DNA of 64,000 bases, taken from the NCBI RefSeq assembly GCF_036324505.1, contig NC_086362.1:11343043-11407042 (forward strand), in the 5' to 3' direction. Of the stretch, positions 1 through 12,107 are shown piece after piece. The number at the start of each line of letters is the position of its first letter. The first letter of the stretch is position 1. Both the position numbers and the translations under genes were made by a program. The notes under the pieces were generated by a model. It did not search any database. It saw nothing but the letters and a program-made list of their open reading frames with translations, and was not told the DNA's origin. The DNA comes from Eleginops maclovinus (Eukaryota; Chordata; Actinopteri; Perciformes; Eleginopidae).

Positions 1-294
1 AGTATTTTTAAAAATCAAGTCATATCCACCAGCTCTTTTTTGGCAAGCTAGTTTTTTTTTCTTTAAATAAGCACTAAGTACTGATAGATAGGATAGCATA
101 CACCGTTAACGTGTGTTTTTAAGTAGATGCGTTTGTCGTTTTTTTGTACTTTTATACTCTCGTAGTATGAATTCAGGTATTTTGTCAGGTACTTTTCACT
201 CATCTGTTTAAGGTTTAAGTTAATGCAAGCAGGGACAGAGTTTGCCATGGAGTCTTGCTCTAGACTTGGGTTCGCGAGGGTCAGGTCCGTCTCT
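1..294 (-). other. fxr2: fxr2 3' untranslated region (start of), truncated by the window edge
   Basis: Sequence downstream of the fxr2 stop codon, AT-rich on its distal side. I find no AATAAA on the minus strand here, so the poly(A) site probably lies outside the window. No independent gene is seen. Confidence 0.7.
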
Positions 295-3200
295 TTACGA
301 GACCCCGTTGACCAAGGTCAAGGTCTCACTGGCCGAGCTCATGCCTTTGGGGGATCCCACGGAGGGCGTTCGCTCATCCTTTGTCGCGCTGGTCCCATTC
401 TCCTGTAGGGAACAAAAAGTGGTAAAAGGTGAGAATGGACAAACTATCTGATTTATGTCAATGAAACCAAGCCGAGGCTGTAATAGTTATCGTGCCAAAC
501 AGTTGTAGGTGTCATAGTTTGTTGCACCTTCATGTGTGAATCAACATGCAATAATTGTTAGATGTTTCATCCTTTACCTTGGGCTCAGAGCCTGCGTGGT
601 TTTCCTTCTGGGGCAGGTTCTGTCTGCTCTGGGATTCGGCACGGGATATGTAGTCAGCAACAGTCACTAGAAACATCAAAATCTGTTAGCCAGAGCAACT
701 GCTGGAAGACACATTATACATGAAGATAGTGTTTTCAAAAGTCCAGGTACTCGTTTGATCAGCACGCCTGTAGTAATTATAAACTAATGAACACCTAATG
801 AAGATTCTTATAGATTTAAAAGTAAGTGATCCATGATGATTGTATTGATGTAAATATTTGTTCTAAAGAGGTAAAATAAAAAATGATGACTCACCACCTT
901 CAGCTGTCTGTCTGTCACGGCTGGCTGAACCTCCCTCTGGGCGGTTGCCACGGTTGCGACGGCGCCGGCTTCGGTTGCGGCGCTGAGGTCGTGCTTCATC
1001 ATCTGTCAAATGGGGGAAAATAAAGATTACCGTCTCTCATCATTTCGGATTAAACTGACAAATACTTTGATTGCAGAGATGAGATGAAAACACTTGAGTG
1101 CTCACCCAGTCCGTTCTCGCTGGGGGCGGCCTGGCCGTCGGACTCTGTGGCAGCATCCATCACACTGGGCTCCTGGTCGTTACGGCGACGTCTGGAGCGT
1201 CTGCGGCGATCTGCCACGCCATCGACAATGTCAGATTCGGCCTGCTCTCCCTCACCCTCCAGCAGGGAGTACGGGTTACTGTCCGGGTCCCTCAGCACTG
1301 CGTATGCCACAGAAAATAGAATTAGTAATACAGCTACAGGTTCCCTTTCTTCCACTTAGGACCAAGACATGTTTAACCCGTGTTTGCTGGGAACCTAAAC
1401 TTTGGCTTTAACTACCTGAGCTGATTGAGTTGGAAGGCTTGGACCCTGGCCCCCCACGGCCTCGTCCTGAGTTAGTGCCTCGGCCCCTGCCGCCCCGTCG
1501 GGATCCTCGCTCATCGGCGCCTAGGCCACGAGGCCGCTGGTCTCGATCGCCCAATTCCTCCGTCTCAGAAGTATTGGACAGCTCAGAGTTTGTGCCTAGA
1601 TCAAGCGTAGATCAGTAAAATCAACTATTAGCATAGCACATCACAGAAATATCTTCTACTCTCTACTTTCAAATATGTGCATCTCCCTCCTACCATATCC
1701 AGAGTACTGGCTGTTGGACGCTCTACGCCCTCTGCCGCGGCCTCCGTAGGTGCGAGAGGTGTGGAGTGAGTTGCTGCTGTCGTCTGTTAAGTAGCCTTTC
1801 TCCCGTTCAACACCGGGGCCCCCAGTTCGGCCAGCAGGAGCGCGGTAACCAACCCCAATCTGACGGAGCTGCTCGTCAATCTGGAGACGCTCTAGGCGCA
1901 GCTGCTCCACCTCCTGCAGGGCAGGGGAAAGTTGTGGTTACTATGCACTTACATGCTTGTTCCTAAGCATACATTATAATGGAATATAACAAAGCACAAC
2001 GCACGGAAAAGTGAAAGCACACTCACAAATATTTATCAAGGAGAAAGCTTCATAGGCACTTTGTGGACCAAGCCATTCTAAGCAAGCATCTGCAGTGAGC
2101 TGGTATAAAGATTATCATTCTGCCACTAAGGGGCACTATTGTGTTAAATTCACTGTCAGAAACAGAAATAACAAAGTATTTTAGTGTGAAAGTGTGTTGG
2201 ATGTGTAAGAGCTTGCACTTGCTTGCTCCCAGCCTTTTCAACAGACACGATACCGAAGTTGATTAGACAGATGAGCCCATATGGTTCCTAATATTTGGCT
2301 TAAGAACCCTCACAAAAAGTCGTTTTAGACACGGGAAACTAATAATGATAAGGATTTTACAGCCATTCTCACAATTGATTTTACCAAGGATCCCCTCGAA
2401 CTACAGTATTGCCCATGTGACACGCAGGACTCTCACTTAGAGCCCTCTAACTAACAGAAAGTTTCAGCCAGATCTCGTTTTAGGGTTTGGATATGATATT
2501 CTATAGCATAAATGGTTTATTTTTCTGGCTGCCGGTACAGTTTTTGGAGCTTAGTTTTAATTGTTAAATTGATTGACTTCACTCATAATATTCACAATAC
2601 TGATGACTACCATAAATATTATTAATTTATCCCTAAATGCACAAAAAGTCAACCCTAGAATATTGTCACAATATCTATAGAGGTATTAGGTAAGAAACAT
2701 GTTGATTAATTAAAAAAGGATCTGTTCATCACTGCTGAAACTTTTCTGAAAACAACTATTATCTTTTCCCAATCACTTTTTTTCCCCAGAAAAGCCAAAT
2801 GGATTTGGGGGGGTGGGCATTGGCGTCTAATGGCAGCTGTGCACTGACAGCAGTTTCAGTGGTGTTTTAGTAGAGGGTGATTTGGAGGAGAGGGGGGTCT
2901 CAGTTCACGGCGTGACAGCTGCCTCCACCAACGACAGCTGAACCTCGAGGGGGGCGTGGAGGAAGTGAGGCAGGACGGGGGTCTGCCGTTATTTTCGGAC
3001 GCTGAGGGTCCAGATAGCTGGTAATCTAAACTCCTGTGTACCCTTCACCCCGCCCCGGAGAGAGGGGCTATTAATAAAAGCACATGAGGTAAGGGCAAAA
3101 GGAGGCGCTCTCAGCAGCATTCTGCATGTGGGGCTGGAGACAGGTGACCGGTATGAAATGACCCTGCAGAAACGCCCACATTTCCCAGCAGCACCCTGTC

Positions 3201-3498
3201 TTTACGCCACGTGGCACGTAAAGTGTCTTGAAACATGTTTGCTTGTGTCGAGATATTCTGAGCAGAAACACATATGAAATTAATCAAAGTAAAAATGTCT
3301 GCAATGTACAGAAGACCAAAATAACATTATCTTTCAGTTTTATCTTTGAGTGACAGGAACAGAGAGAGGATAGTGCTGCCACCTGTTGGTAAACATGGAG
3401 AACAGACTAACCTGGAGATAGGACACATGGTACTCCAACAGAGCCTGAGCATTGCTGATGTTCTCTTTAGTTCCCACAAAGACGAAGGGAACCATGCC
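295..3498 (-). CDS. fxr2: fxr2 exons 11-17: export signal, RGG region, nucleolar-type basic block, C-terminus
   Basis: Residues 331-657. Exon 11 encodes [18 protein letters not shown]. Exon 12 begins [19 protein letters not shown], the leucine-rich nuclear export segment of the family. Exon 13 is arginine/glycine-rich ([15 protein letters not shown]), the RGG-type RNA-binding region. Exon 14 has [12 protein letters not shown] and [11 protein letters not shown]. Exon 15 carries [16 protein letters not shown], the basic block that in FXR2 acts as a nucleolar targeting signal. The donor of exon 15 is placed at 894/895 (GTGAGT), which keeps frame into [16 protein letters not shown] of exon 16. 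Exon 17 ends LVNGVS and TAA at 297-295. Intron 11 (1914-3411) is the longest here; I see no exon in it. Confidence 0.94.
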
Positions 3499-6400
3499 CT
3501 GATGAAACAAATAGAGGGGGGGGAATCAAGAGTTATGCATCATAAAAACAAAAGAAAATATCATCCTTGAGTGCCAGTAACGGGGAAATTTCACAGACTA
3601 GGAAAGAGAAAACTTACATTAAAGGCAATTACTTCTGTAATGATCAGTATTGAAAATCACGTGAAGCACACTCGACAGAAACATATCAACCCATCAGACA
3701 CAAAAGACAGCCCACACACAGCCAACATAACTGACAAATGATGTGCAGTGTGTGTTGAAAGCGATGAAAACATAAGTGCTAGTGACAAAACGAGAGATAC
3801 AAAGCAGCAGGATGCAACAGTGCCACAGCAGACAGCACATGGGACTTCTACACTATAAGCTTTGCTTTTTATAGAGCAAAGGGGTGGTTTTTTGAGGACT
3901 GTCAGGCCAGCCATTCGGTCCATTCACCTCTTTGCTGCCGGCAGTGTCGTCCCTGCCTGCCCCCTGCCTGCCTACCTCCTCTCGGGGAAGCTTTTTGTCG
4001 TTGTCTCCCTCGATCCTGACGCGGACCACGCCTGACTTGTCAACAATCTCCTGAATAACTTTGCCGTTCTTGCCGATGACTTTGCCTGAGCGAGACAAAA
4101 AGAAATAAGTGGGTTCAAAGAATGTCATGATAATACAGAAGTGCAAAGATAAGTAGTGTCTGAACAAGAATGTGGCTCACTCACCTACAAGGTTCCTCGG
4201 TACCTGAAAGTAGTCTTCTTTGAACTCGAGAAACTCTCTAGCCAGCTTTACCGCCTCTGGGGACTGTTACACAAACATAAGACCAAATGAAATGTTATTT
4301 AACACATCAATTCAAATATCTGGACAATAATCAACAGGCTCTTTAACACACAAGCATACCTCTCCGTAGATCCTGAATGTGCAGCTCTCCTCCTCCAGCT
4401 CGATGGCTGTGACTCCGGCCACCTTCCTAGCCTGCTGGATGTTGGCGCCGTGGGAACCGATGGCAAGTCCCATGAGGTCTTCCCTGACCTTCACCTCCTC
4501 CTGGTACGCTGATGCTAACTGCTTACTTGTCTGGCAGGGCAAATCAAATACACTAGATGTTAAAGCCAAATTATTATTCTAATCGAGTAGTACGGACACT
4601 ATTGAAGGCATTTGAGAGGATGAGTGAGGGTGTAGGTTTACCTCCAAATGTTTGGTTGCTTCCTCGTTGCGGGACATTAGCATGAGTTTGGTACGGATGC
4701 TGCGGAAATGCATGTCGCTCAGAAGTGTTGCACGCTTTACTGTGGTTTCGTTTGTAGACTGGAAGACAACAAGAAAGGGAATAAGTTACATTTATATAAG
4801 ATAAAATGTGGATTCAGTAATGTGTCAATGGGTTTGTCTTGTCTCAAAAAAAACAACAACATAGCAAGACAGGAAGAGGAGGCTACGCACCATGCGCTAA
4901 ATCAAATCTACACCAAACTGTATTTAAAGAGGACATCCCTTTTATGTTATTACTACAGCTCCTTTTAAGTTGACCGCATATTTACATTTGTAACATCTCG
5001 TTCCTGAGGTGAGACACAACTGACAAGTACTCACCAGCACGATGAGCTCGTGTGATTCGGTACTGTAGAAGATGCAGTTGGCTCCGATAGCTTTCCTGAA
5101 GTCTTTGTGAATGTTGTCGTTTTCACAGCTGTCCGTAAGAAAACAATCCACAGGGGGGGGGGGGGGTCAGCTTTGTTATTCATTAGGCAGCAGTGGGTCA
5201 ACATAACACCCCTGCTTACTGAGGAAACTAGCCATTCAAGAACTTAACGTTTAAGGTGTAAAATGATCCATTCAGAAAGAAAATACTACAATATGGTGCA
5301 ATGCTGATACGACCTTGAATAAATTAAACTCAAAAGTTCTTAATTTGACAATGTAATGACACTTACATGTCCCTCAGGTCTTCTGGAACAGGGATGGGGA
5401 CCTTGTGGAAGGAGGTTTTAGAGGAAGGGCTGTTGGGGTTGAGGGGCCTGATGCGCTCCGCTGTGACAATCTCATTGTATGTGGCGTCGCATGCCGCGTA
5501 TTCAATCACGTAGAACTACAAAACAGCACATTAGAGAATGATTTTAAAAAAACGTAGCCAGAAATGGCCCAAACGGTAAAGATTGACAGCTCAGAAAACC
5601 AAATTAATAAAAGAAATGTGAAAAGATGAGCAGAAATGTTGTTTTCTTTTTGATGCATTGGATTTGAAATATGAAAATTACAAACAGGCACAAAGTATTC
5701 TGGATTCTGCAGTTAAATAAACTGTGAAGGCTCAAAATACTTTCTTTTGTGCAACAGAAAATGTTGTTTTCAGTCCATATAAAACATCTGAATTAGCTGT
5801 CAAAATAGAAATTAATTGAGGTCCACTCAAATTAAGAAGTAATTGATGTCTGCTGTCATACAATAAACTAAAAGATCTCCAGTGAAATTGGGGAATTAAG
5901 CATCACATCAAAACTGCAATCATTCTGTAGCTTGTGTAGAAAGAAAAGGGGGAACCGTGAGAGTGTGAGGCGGTGAGATGAACATCGCACACACCATGCT
6001 CAAAGGACAGAATTAAAGCCATCAGTCAGCGCTAGACATTCCTGCAGGCTCTTATCAGACTGCTCCAAATAACAGCACGACACCAGCAGCAGCCCCCCCC
6101 CCGACACAGTGGCACTACGACGCAGTCCTTTACATATCCCACTGACCCACTATTCAACCTGTAGTTGACTAACAGCCGATGCATGGTTATTAGAAGAAAA
6201 AAACCAATGAAATCCACATCACATGTAGTCAGTGAGAAGAAAAAGCACAGGATGTATGAGGAATATAATCTGAGGGAACTTTTGTCAGACCACATCAGGA
6301 CAAACTGGATCGTCTGGCTCACGACCCAGCAGTTATTATCCCACTACACGCCTGTATTCACTCAGCACAAGTCTAAGCTTCACAAACACTTACTGGCATG

Positions 6401-8837
6401 ACAACAACAGACTGACGGCAAAGGGAAATATAATCGCTCCATTACTGCGCGATAAATAACAAGCTACATGGCAGCAATGTCTACATAATAAAGTCCTTTT
6501 CCACCCTGTAGTTCCATGATTATTTGGAGCCTCGGGAACTAACAACACCTTCATCACATGGCTGTTTCCCCACATAAAAAAAAGGCACATTAAAGATTTG
6601 GCAACTAAAACCAGCTTAAAATAGACTTCTTTCCTGTAGATTCATCAGAAGAAAACACGAAAGTCTTGTGAATCTAGTTTTTGTGTCAAAATATTGCAAT
6701 TTAATCATAGATGAAGGATGAAACTACTTTTCAATGGTTTCAATAGCTTTCCATCACTTGCTCCTGCCTTTTAATCTCATTTTGTAGAAAGACAATGGTC
6801 TTGGAACAACTCACCTCTCCCTTCATCATTCTGACCCGGGCCAGCCACCAGCCACATGGCTCCTGTTCGTTGGCCCTTGAGTAAACCTGTGAGGAGAAAC
6901 AACGAATGAAAGCTAAGCAGGAGACAAAATAAACTACAACTACTACATCTTTATCTGTGCTTCCGACTATCTGCAGTGGAAAGCAAGATGTGAGGACAGC
7001 CAACATTACCTCAGCTGCAAATGCAGACTAGATGCATATTGAACAATTAGCTAGTGTCATATGGAAGAAATGCGCAAAGACGGTAAGGACACATTTATTG
7101 GTTACAATTCATGAATGAAAACTTCTACATGTTCTAACAAAAAATACTATTTATCTTTTCTAATCACCTGCTCAAAATCACCAAAAATTGGTCAAACATC
7201 CTGACTTAAATGCAGAGTATTCAAATGTATTCAGCACTGTCTTTATATCGTGTATATTTCACATTTCAAATGATCAATGTCTTTTCTAATAATACATTTT
7301 ATTTGGAGAAACCTTACAATTCATAAATTTCTACTGTGAATAAGTATATATTTTGCTTTTACTGTAAATTAAAATGCTTATTCTATCTTTTAACTCATGT
7401 TTAGAGCTTGACACTGCGGCTGTAACAACATCCTTTCCCACTTTGGGATGAATAAAGTATCTAACTATTCATCTATCTATCTATAAACAGCTGTTGTATA
7501 GTAAAACATAAACTAAAAAGGGCATAACAGAGGTTTATTTGGATGTACTGAAGATGACAATTAATCCTGGCTCATAATGATCATTATGGGCTTTGAGACA
7601 TAGGTCTCACTCAGGTGGATGAGCTGAAAGCGGTTCGAAGCAGCAGGCCTTACCTCAACTTCCTCCCCTTCCCCGATTTCCTTCAGGTATTCGGCTGGAG
7701 GAGGCAACCGCACGTCGCTGAAGGGCAACTGTCTTTCTGGCTGCCAGCTATGGAGAGACGCAGAGGTAACACAAATATGTAAATTTAAAAATATGAATAA
7801 TAGCATTGTAGCTCAATCTCTTTTTGCTCTGATGTCATACTGGGATTGTAAAAGACAACGCTGTGCAGCACATCAACAGACTTTATGGAACTGGGTCAGT
7901 TTAATGATGAAGTTTGAGGAACTGCGCCTGGACAGTGAGTGATTGCTCATTGTATGACGTCCTTTTACATTAAACAACAATGAATAAAGACTGCCATAAA
8001 GTGCAGTTAATAACTGGCGCATTTACTCATTAATTGCTATCATTCAAGACCCCAAAAGGTGTTGTATTCAATCACTATGTTTTACAACCAGCTACTCCAA
8101 TGGGTCCATGTGCTCCAGAGAAAGTGAGAGTAGGGAGGGGGTCGCCTAAAAAAAAAATGACACAGGCCCAATACTGCCACCCCCTCCTACCCTGCATACC
8201 TCGGGTCACTATTTTTAGGGGCACCCTGCTCTACACTCAGAGCCAAGTAGATAAAGAGGGACCGGGGGGGTGGGTGGGTAGTGGAAAAGGGACAGTAGGT
8301 GGGGCATGCTATCAGGAGGGATCAGAGCAGGAGGTGAAAAAACGGTTAGAGACGTGTATGGACAGCTGCATGCCAGGCACTGGCATACCAGGTGCTGAAA
8401 GGGACAATTTTGAACACCTGGGTAAAGCACCAGCTGGGAGCAGACGTAAAAGTGTTGAATCACAACAGCCGGGGCTTAATTTTCCCATGTATGGAACATT
8501 TAGTAGATATACATGACACTTACTTGTTTTCAAAAACAATTGTGAGTGAGTCTTCGTGGACATCTTTGATGAAACCCTAAAAGAAAAATCAGAGAGACAG
8601 GATTTTATTTGCATCAATGAGCAAGAGACACAGTGATGAAGAGTGGGGCTGCGAGCGTTTAATTCTCGTGTAAACAACATAAGCCAAGCTAACCAACAAC
8701 ACTGCTGAGAAAGAGCATCTAGGGCTTTTTCCGAAGCCAAGACATCACTGACACAATTTCTCTGGCTGCGAGTTCTGTGCTGGATGAAGTGACGATGAAC
8801 ACTGACTCTTCCTGACAGCCAGGAAATTTCTCTCGCA

Positions 8838-8877
<40 letters not shown>

Positions 8878-11261
8878 ATTCAAATGTGAGAGCTTTCTCT
8901 GTGTGTAAGTTTGAATACTTCAGTTTTACAAGAGGCAGTTTTAACAGGGGACATGTACAGGAAGGCTCACACAGCCAAGCCTATATGGACATATTATCTG
9001 ATAAATACTAGAAGAGAGAAAGAGATGCCTTAAATGTGTTACATGTCCATCATGAGCCACAAATCTGTCCCGGCATGCCATTTGACCAAAAAAAAAAAAA
9101 CACCCTCAAGCACTGATCAGACGGGGGAAATTGGTGGGTGTTGCATGTCTCTTGGTGTGACACTACCGTATATGGGACAGAGAGGTCAGGCAGTATTTTG
9201 CAAGCATTTGTGGGTTTGGGGAGAGGGGAAAGAGTCCATTCACCTGCTAGAAAGAAGCTGCCTATACTGCAAGAGCTGGCTAAGGTTTCAGGGTGCAATG
9301 TGTGTGTAGACACATTAGGATTTTTACACCCTTTTACAGATCTGAATACAACTCTGATCATCAATCACCACCTTTTTCTGTTACCAAATGGTCAAATTAT
9401 GCATCACATGAATGATAAGCATCCGTCTCTCACTGTAGGGATCCGAGTGGCATTAGGCCTGCTATCACCTGGAGGAAAAGTCAGCAGGCACAACAGGTCT
9501 GACGGAAAAAGTGCTTATCCTCCCATTTTCAGAGGGCACGTTAGGAGACAGCTGCATGTGCATGTTATGTCAGGTGGAGTATTTCTACCATCAAGTACTA
9601 CCAGGTCAAAGGGCAGGAAAGCCCTCTTTCTAATGTGACATGACTGGGGGGGTTTATCATTTAGACTGGAAAAGAAAGCTGGTTTGCAAACATCCTCTCT
9701 TTCCCAAAAAAAAAGAGTTGATGCATCTTTTCCACAAAAAAGGCAGACATAAATATTAATAAATGTGGAAAAAGTAATATCTTAATTAATGGAAAACATA
9801 AGAAACAAATGTGGAAAACCACTCACATTTTGAATCATCCTTAAGGCTTTTTATCAATTGGAATGGTATGAGCCTGCAGTTGCAAAAAGGCACACAGGAG
9901 AGATTGCCACCTTCCTGACAGGTGCTGTTAGTCCCCAACAGGTTGTGATTTTGATTTGTAGTTAAACTAACTGAGTCACACTGCCATCAAAGTGAAGGAA
10001 GTGCATTTTAAAAGCAAAATCAATTCATACCCTGTGTGAATCACAACAGGAAAAAACGCAATGAAAGCGTTTTGCCCCTCTATGTCCTAACAAGGAAAAC
10101 ACATCAACTGGAGTATGACATTTAGAATCTCACTACAGGTAAGTGTCCATGTCATCCACTAAATCGGAGCTGTGAGATAATAAATGTAATGGAGAAGAGT
10201 AGAAATGTTCATTTATGCCCTAGCCAAACTGTCACCCTGTAAAAGACAACGACAGGTGAAGCAGCACCATGAGAGTAAATATAGGCTCATCCCAAAAGCA
10301 CCATGTGGCCACTTGACAATCTGACCAACTGGAGAGGAGAAGAGCACATGGAGTAATAAACGTGTTTAAAATCAAATAGTAATTACACAAAAGATTAAGA
10401 CAGGAAAGCAGGTTGTTGATATTTAACTACATCAGGGTTTTAACAAAACATTGAAATCCTAAATTACTCCAAGACCCAAATCCAAACATTGATATTGCAG
10501 CTTTCCTTTTATAAAATAAATTAAAAAGTAAGTCAAATTCAATTTGAAGCCACTTCATTGACATCTTAAATGTGATATCTGAATGCCTGTTTCTAAATAG
10601 GAAACTACACTTGCCTTCTTTTGAAAATGAGGCAGAATAGAAACAGAAACTTAGACTCTAGTTCTTCCCTGTCAGAACAATGTCCATAAGACCTAAGGTA
10701 CAGTAGTGCAGCTGGAAGTGGGTAAAGGTACAAAACAAATAAAGTATTAATGTGGTACTCATCATACTGAATCAAAGCAGGAACTGAACAACAGCTCTGT
10801 GATAAGCAGCTCGCTTCGGTTTTAAATGACTGCATCCCACATTTAGGACACAGCTAAATGCTATGAAAAATGCAGTATGCCATTTTAAAACTATGAGAAT
10901 GTGGTTCCAATTACATGATCTGTATTCACATTGACATTTGTTAAAAAAGGGACCAAATATAGGCCGTACATGGTGATGACAATTGTGCCTAGCTTAAGAG
11001 CTAGCTGGAGCTAGCTACCCACCCCACAATGGCCAAACCTAATGGAAGGGAAAAACCATCCCGGTTTGTCAGAACTGGTCCAAAGCTATAATTTGTCAAA
11101 TATTCCATGTCTATCTGGGGCTGGACGTACAAAGAAGGAAGCCGAACAGTTCTTTCTGGAAGTAAACTTTTATCTGGGACAACTGTAAACTACGACTTTA
11201 ACCAGGTTACCTTGTAGAAGGCCCCATTCGAGCCGCGAACTTCCACGGCGAGCCCGTCCAT
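295..11261 (-). CDS. fxr2: fxr2, FMR1 autosomal homolog 2 (17 coding exons, complete)
   Basis: Cytoplasmic RNA-binding protein of the FMRP/FXR1/FXR2 family that associates with polyribosomes and regulates translation of bound mRNAs. Joined exons, in gene order: 11261-11211, 8576-8524, 7747-7654, 6886-6815, 5515-5367, 5128-5035, 4758-4642, 4530-4360, 4263-4185, 4085-3976, 3498-3412, 1913-1694, 1595-1416, 1297-1106, 1002-895, 666-578, 402-295. All introns are GT-AG and phases agree, giving 657 residues (human FXR2 is about 673). Exon sizes 53, 94, 72, 149, 94, 117, 171, 79 and 110 match those I recall for FMR1 exons 2-10. FXR2 is preferred over FMR1 and FXR1 because of [35 protein letters not shown], an [15 protein letters not shown] segment and the arginine-rich [16 protein letters not shown] block. 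FMR1 exons 11-12 have no counterpart. The ATG at 11261 is the first in-frame ATG; purine at -3 and G at +4. The C-terminus LVNGVS matches the family. Confidence 0.97.
3976..5128 (-). CDS. fxr2: fxr2 exons 6-10: KH0, KH1 and KH2 RNA-binding domains
   Basis: Residues 140-330. Exon 6 is the KH0-like segment ([20 protein letters not shown]) and exon 7 contains [20 protein letters not shown]. Exon 8 holds the KH1 loop GSHG in [19 protein letters not shown]; the family usually has GTHG, so Thr to Ser is a mild difference. Exon 10 holds the KH2 loop GKNG. The isoleucine equivalent to FMRP Ile304 (KVIQEI), whose mutation breaks polysome binding in FMRP, is kept. The segment is the most conserved part of the gene and has no frameshift or stop. 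Confidence 0.96.
5153..5166. repeat. Poly-G run (poly-C in fxr2 sense) near the fxr2 exon 6 acceptor
   Basis: Fourteen guanines, 25 bases upstream of exon 6 on the minus strand. They would act as part of its pyrimidine tract. Confidence 0.8.
5367..11261 (-). CDS. fxr2: fxr2 exons 1-5: tandem Tudor (Agenet) domains
   Basis: Residues 1-139. Exon 1 encodes [17 protein letters not shown]. Exon 2 encodes [18 protein letters not shown], exon 3 starts WQPERQLPF, exon 4 is [19 protein letters not shown] and exon 5 starts [17 protein letters not shown]. In this family the two Tudor folds (about residues 4-50 and 63-121) bind methylated lysine and protein partners. The aromatic residues of both modules are retained. 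Introns 1 (2.6 kb) and 5 (about 1.3 kb, 5516-6814) are the largest here. I see no extra exon in them. Confidence 0.95.
7430..7485. repeat. Retroposon 3' tail fragment in fxr2 intron 3
   Basis: CACTTTGGGATGAATAAAGT followed by a short ATCT/CTAT tract. This is typical of a LINE/SINE 3' end in fish. No body is visible. Confidence 0.5.
8836..8876. repeat. (CA)n microsatellite in fxr2 intron 1
   Basis: A CA run with one AT and one AA interruption. Confidence 0.9.
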
Positions 11262-11600
11262 ACTTGTCGGTACGTCCCCACAGTTGAGCTTTTCTGTTGC
11301 CGTTACGACTCCCGGCGAGTCGGGTATCGTAAGGACCCCCAGCTTCGCCGGCCCGTCGGCGCTCTCCGGCCGCTTGTGGATTTCCAGTGTTTCGGGTGGA
11401 GGGAGAGGGGCAGAGGTGAAGGGGTTGGGAGATGGGTGTGATGGTGCCAACTATTGCAACGCAGAAGCTGTCTCCAGTAGCAGCTGCTCGTGAAGAAGCT
11501 CCGTTGTCGGTTTCTGTTTGAATTGGAGATTTGGTGCTCGCGAGCTGAAAGGCACCGCCACGAGCAATGGTGAAGTCTCGACGTGCGCGAAGAGCAGAAG
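11262..11600 (-). promoter_or_regulatory. fxr2: fxr2 5' leader and proximal CpG-rich promoter
   Basis: The stretch upstream of the fxr2 ATG is markedly richer in CpG than its surroundings. It contains an inverted CCAAT box (ATTGG at 11522-11526) and a GCTCGCGAGC palindrome at 11536-11545. No TATA box is obvious, as expected for a broadly expressed gene. The frame upstream of the ATG is open for 63 codons up to an in-frame TAG at 11453-11451. The transcription start cannot be fixed from sequence alone. Confidence 0.55.
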
Positions 11601-11967
11601 AAAGCTAATGATGCTACGGCAGGAGGATGCTAGCTGATGGATAATTAGCTGGGAGGCTAGCTATCAACACCTTGATCCCGTCAGTTTTCAGGGATGCTAT
11701 CTGCCTAGCATGTGAAAGCCTGTCTAGGTGTTTTGGTTGTGCGTGTGGCGCAGTTCTTGCGTTGAATAATTTCGTCACCGGGGGTCGTTTCCTCAGTCTG
11801 TGGTGCAATTCCAGCGGCGTTTCTCTCCAAAAAGCGTTTGAGCTGCACTGCCGCCCGGCGACTCCTTACTCCAACTACCCGTCCCCACAAATACACGCCG
11901 ATAGAGTGAATCAGAGTGGGACTGAATGACCTCGAACACCCCACCCATCCATGACAAAAACCCGCCC

Positions 11968-12107
11968 ATTGGGCAACCCAGCATTATGATTGGTCAAAGA
12001 CCTGGGCAATCAACTCTAGTTCTCACGTATTGGTTTAGCAAATAAGGGTTGGTCCATAACTGTGACCAATAAAATATAGGGAGTTTTATCCTCACACAAT
12101 CCATTGG
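11968..12107. promoter_or_regulatory. Cluster of five CCAAT boxes (NF-Y-type sites)
   Basis: CCAAT pentamers occur at 11968-11972, 11989-11993, 12029-12033 and 12103-12107 (as ATTGG on the plus strand) and at 12066-12070 (as CCAAT). The last three steps are 40, 37 and 37 bases. This is dense for 140 bp and lies between the divergent fxr2 and haus4 genes, about 0.7 kb upstream of the fxr2 start codon and 1.3 kb from haus4. CCAAT boxes are bound by NF-Y in either orientation. Which gene it serves is inference. Confidence 0.5.

Noticed and set aside
1084..1411. Plus-strand open frames of about 90-105 codons opposite fxr2 exon 14
   Set aside because: They are antisense shadows of the arginine-rich fxr2 coding exon.
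8034..8516. 160-codon plus-strand open frame opposite fxr2 intron 2
   Set aside because: It begins at TTG, is low in recognisable motifs, lies within an intron of a gene on the other strand and resembles no family I know.
8312..8878. 188-codon minus-strand frame across fxr2 exon 2
   Set aside because: It runs through exon 2 in a frame other than the Tudor-domain frame and crosses both splice sites.
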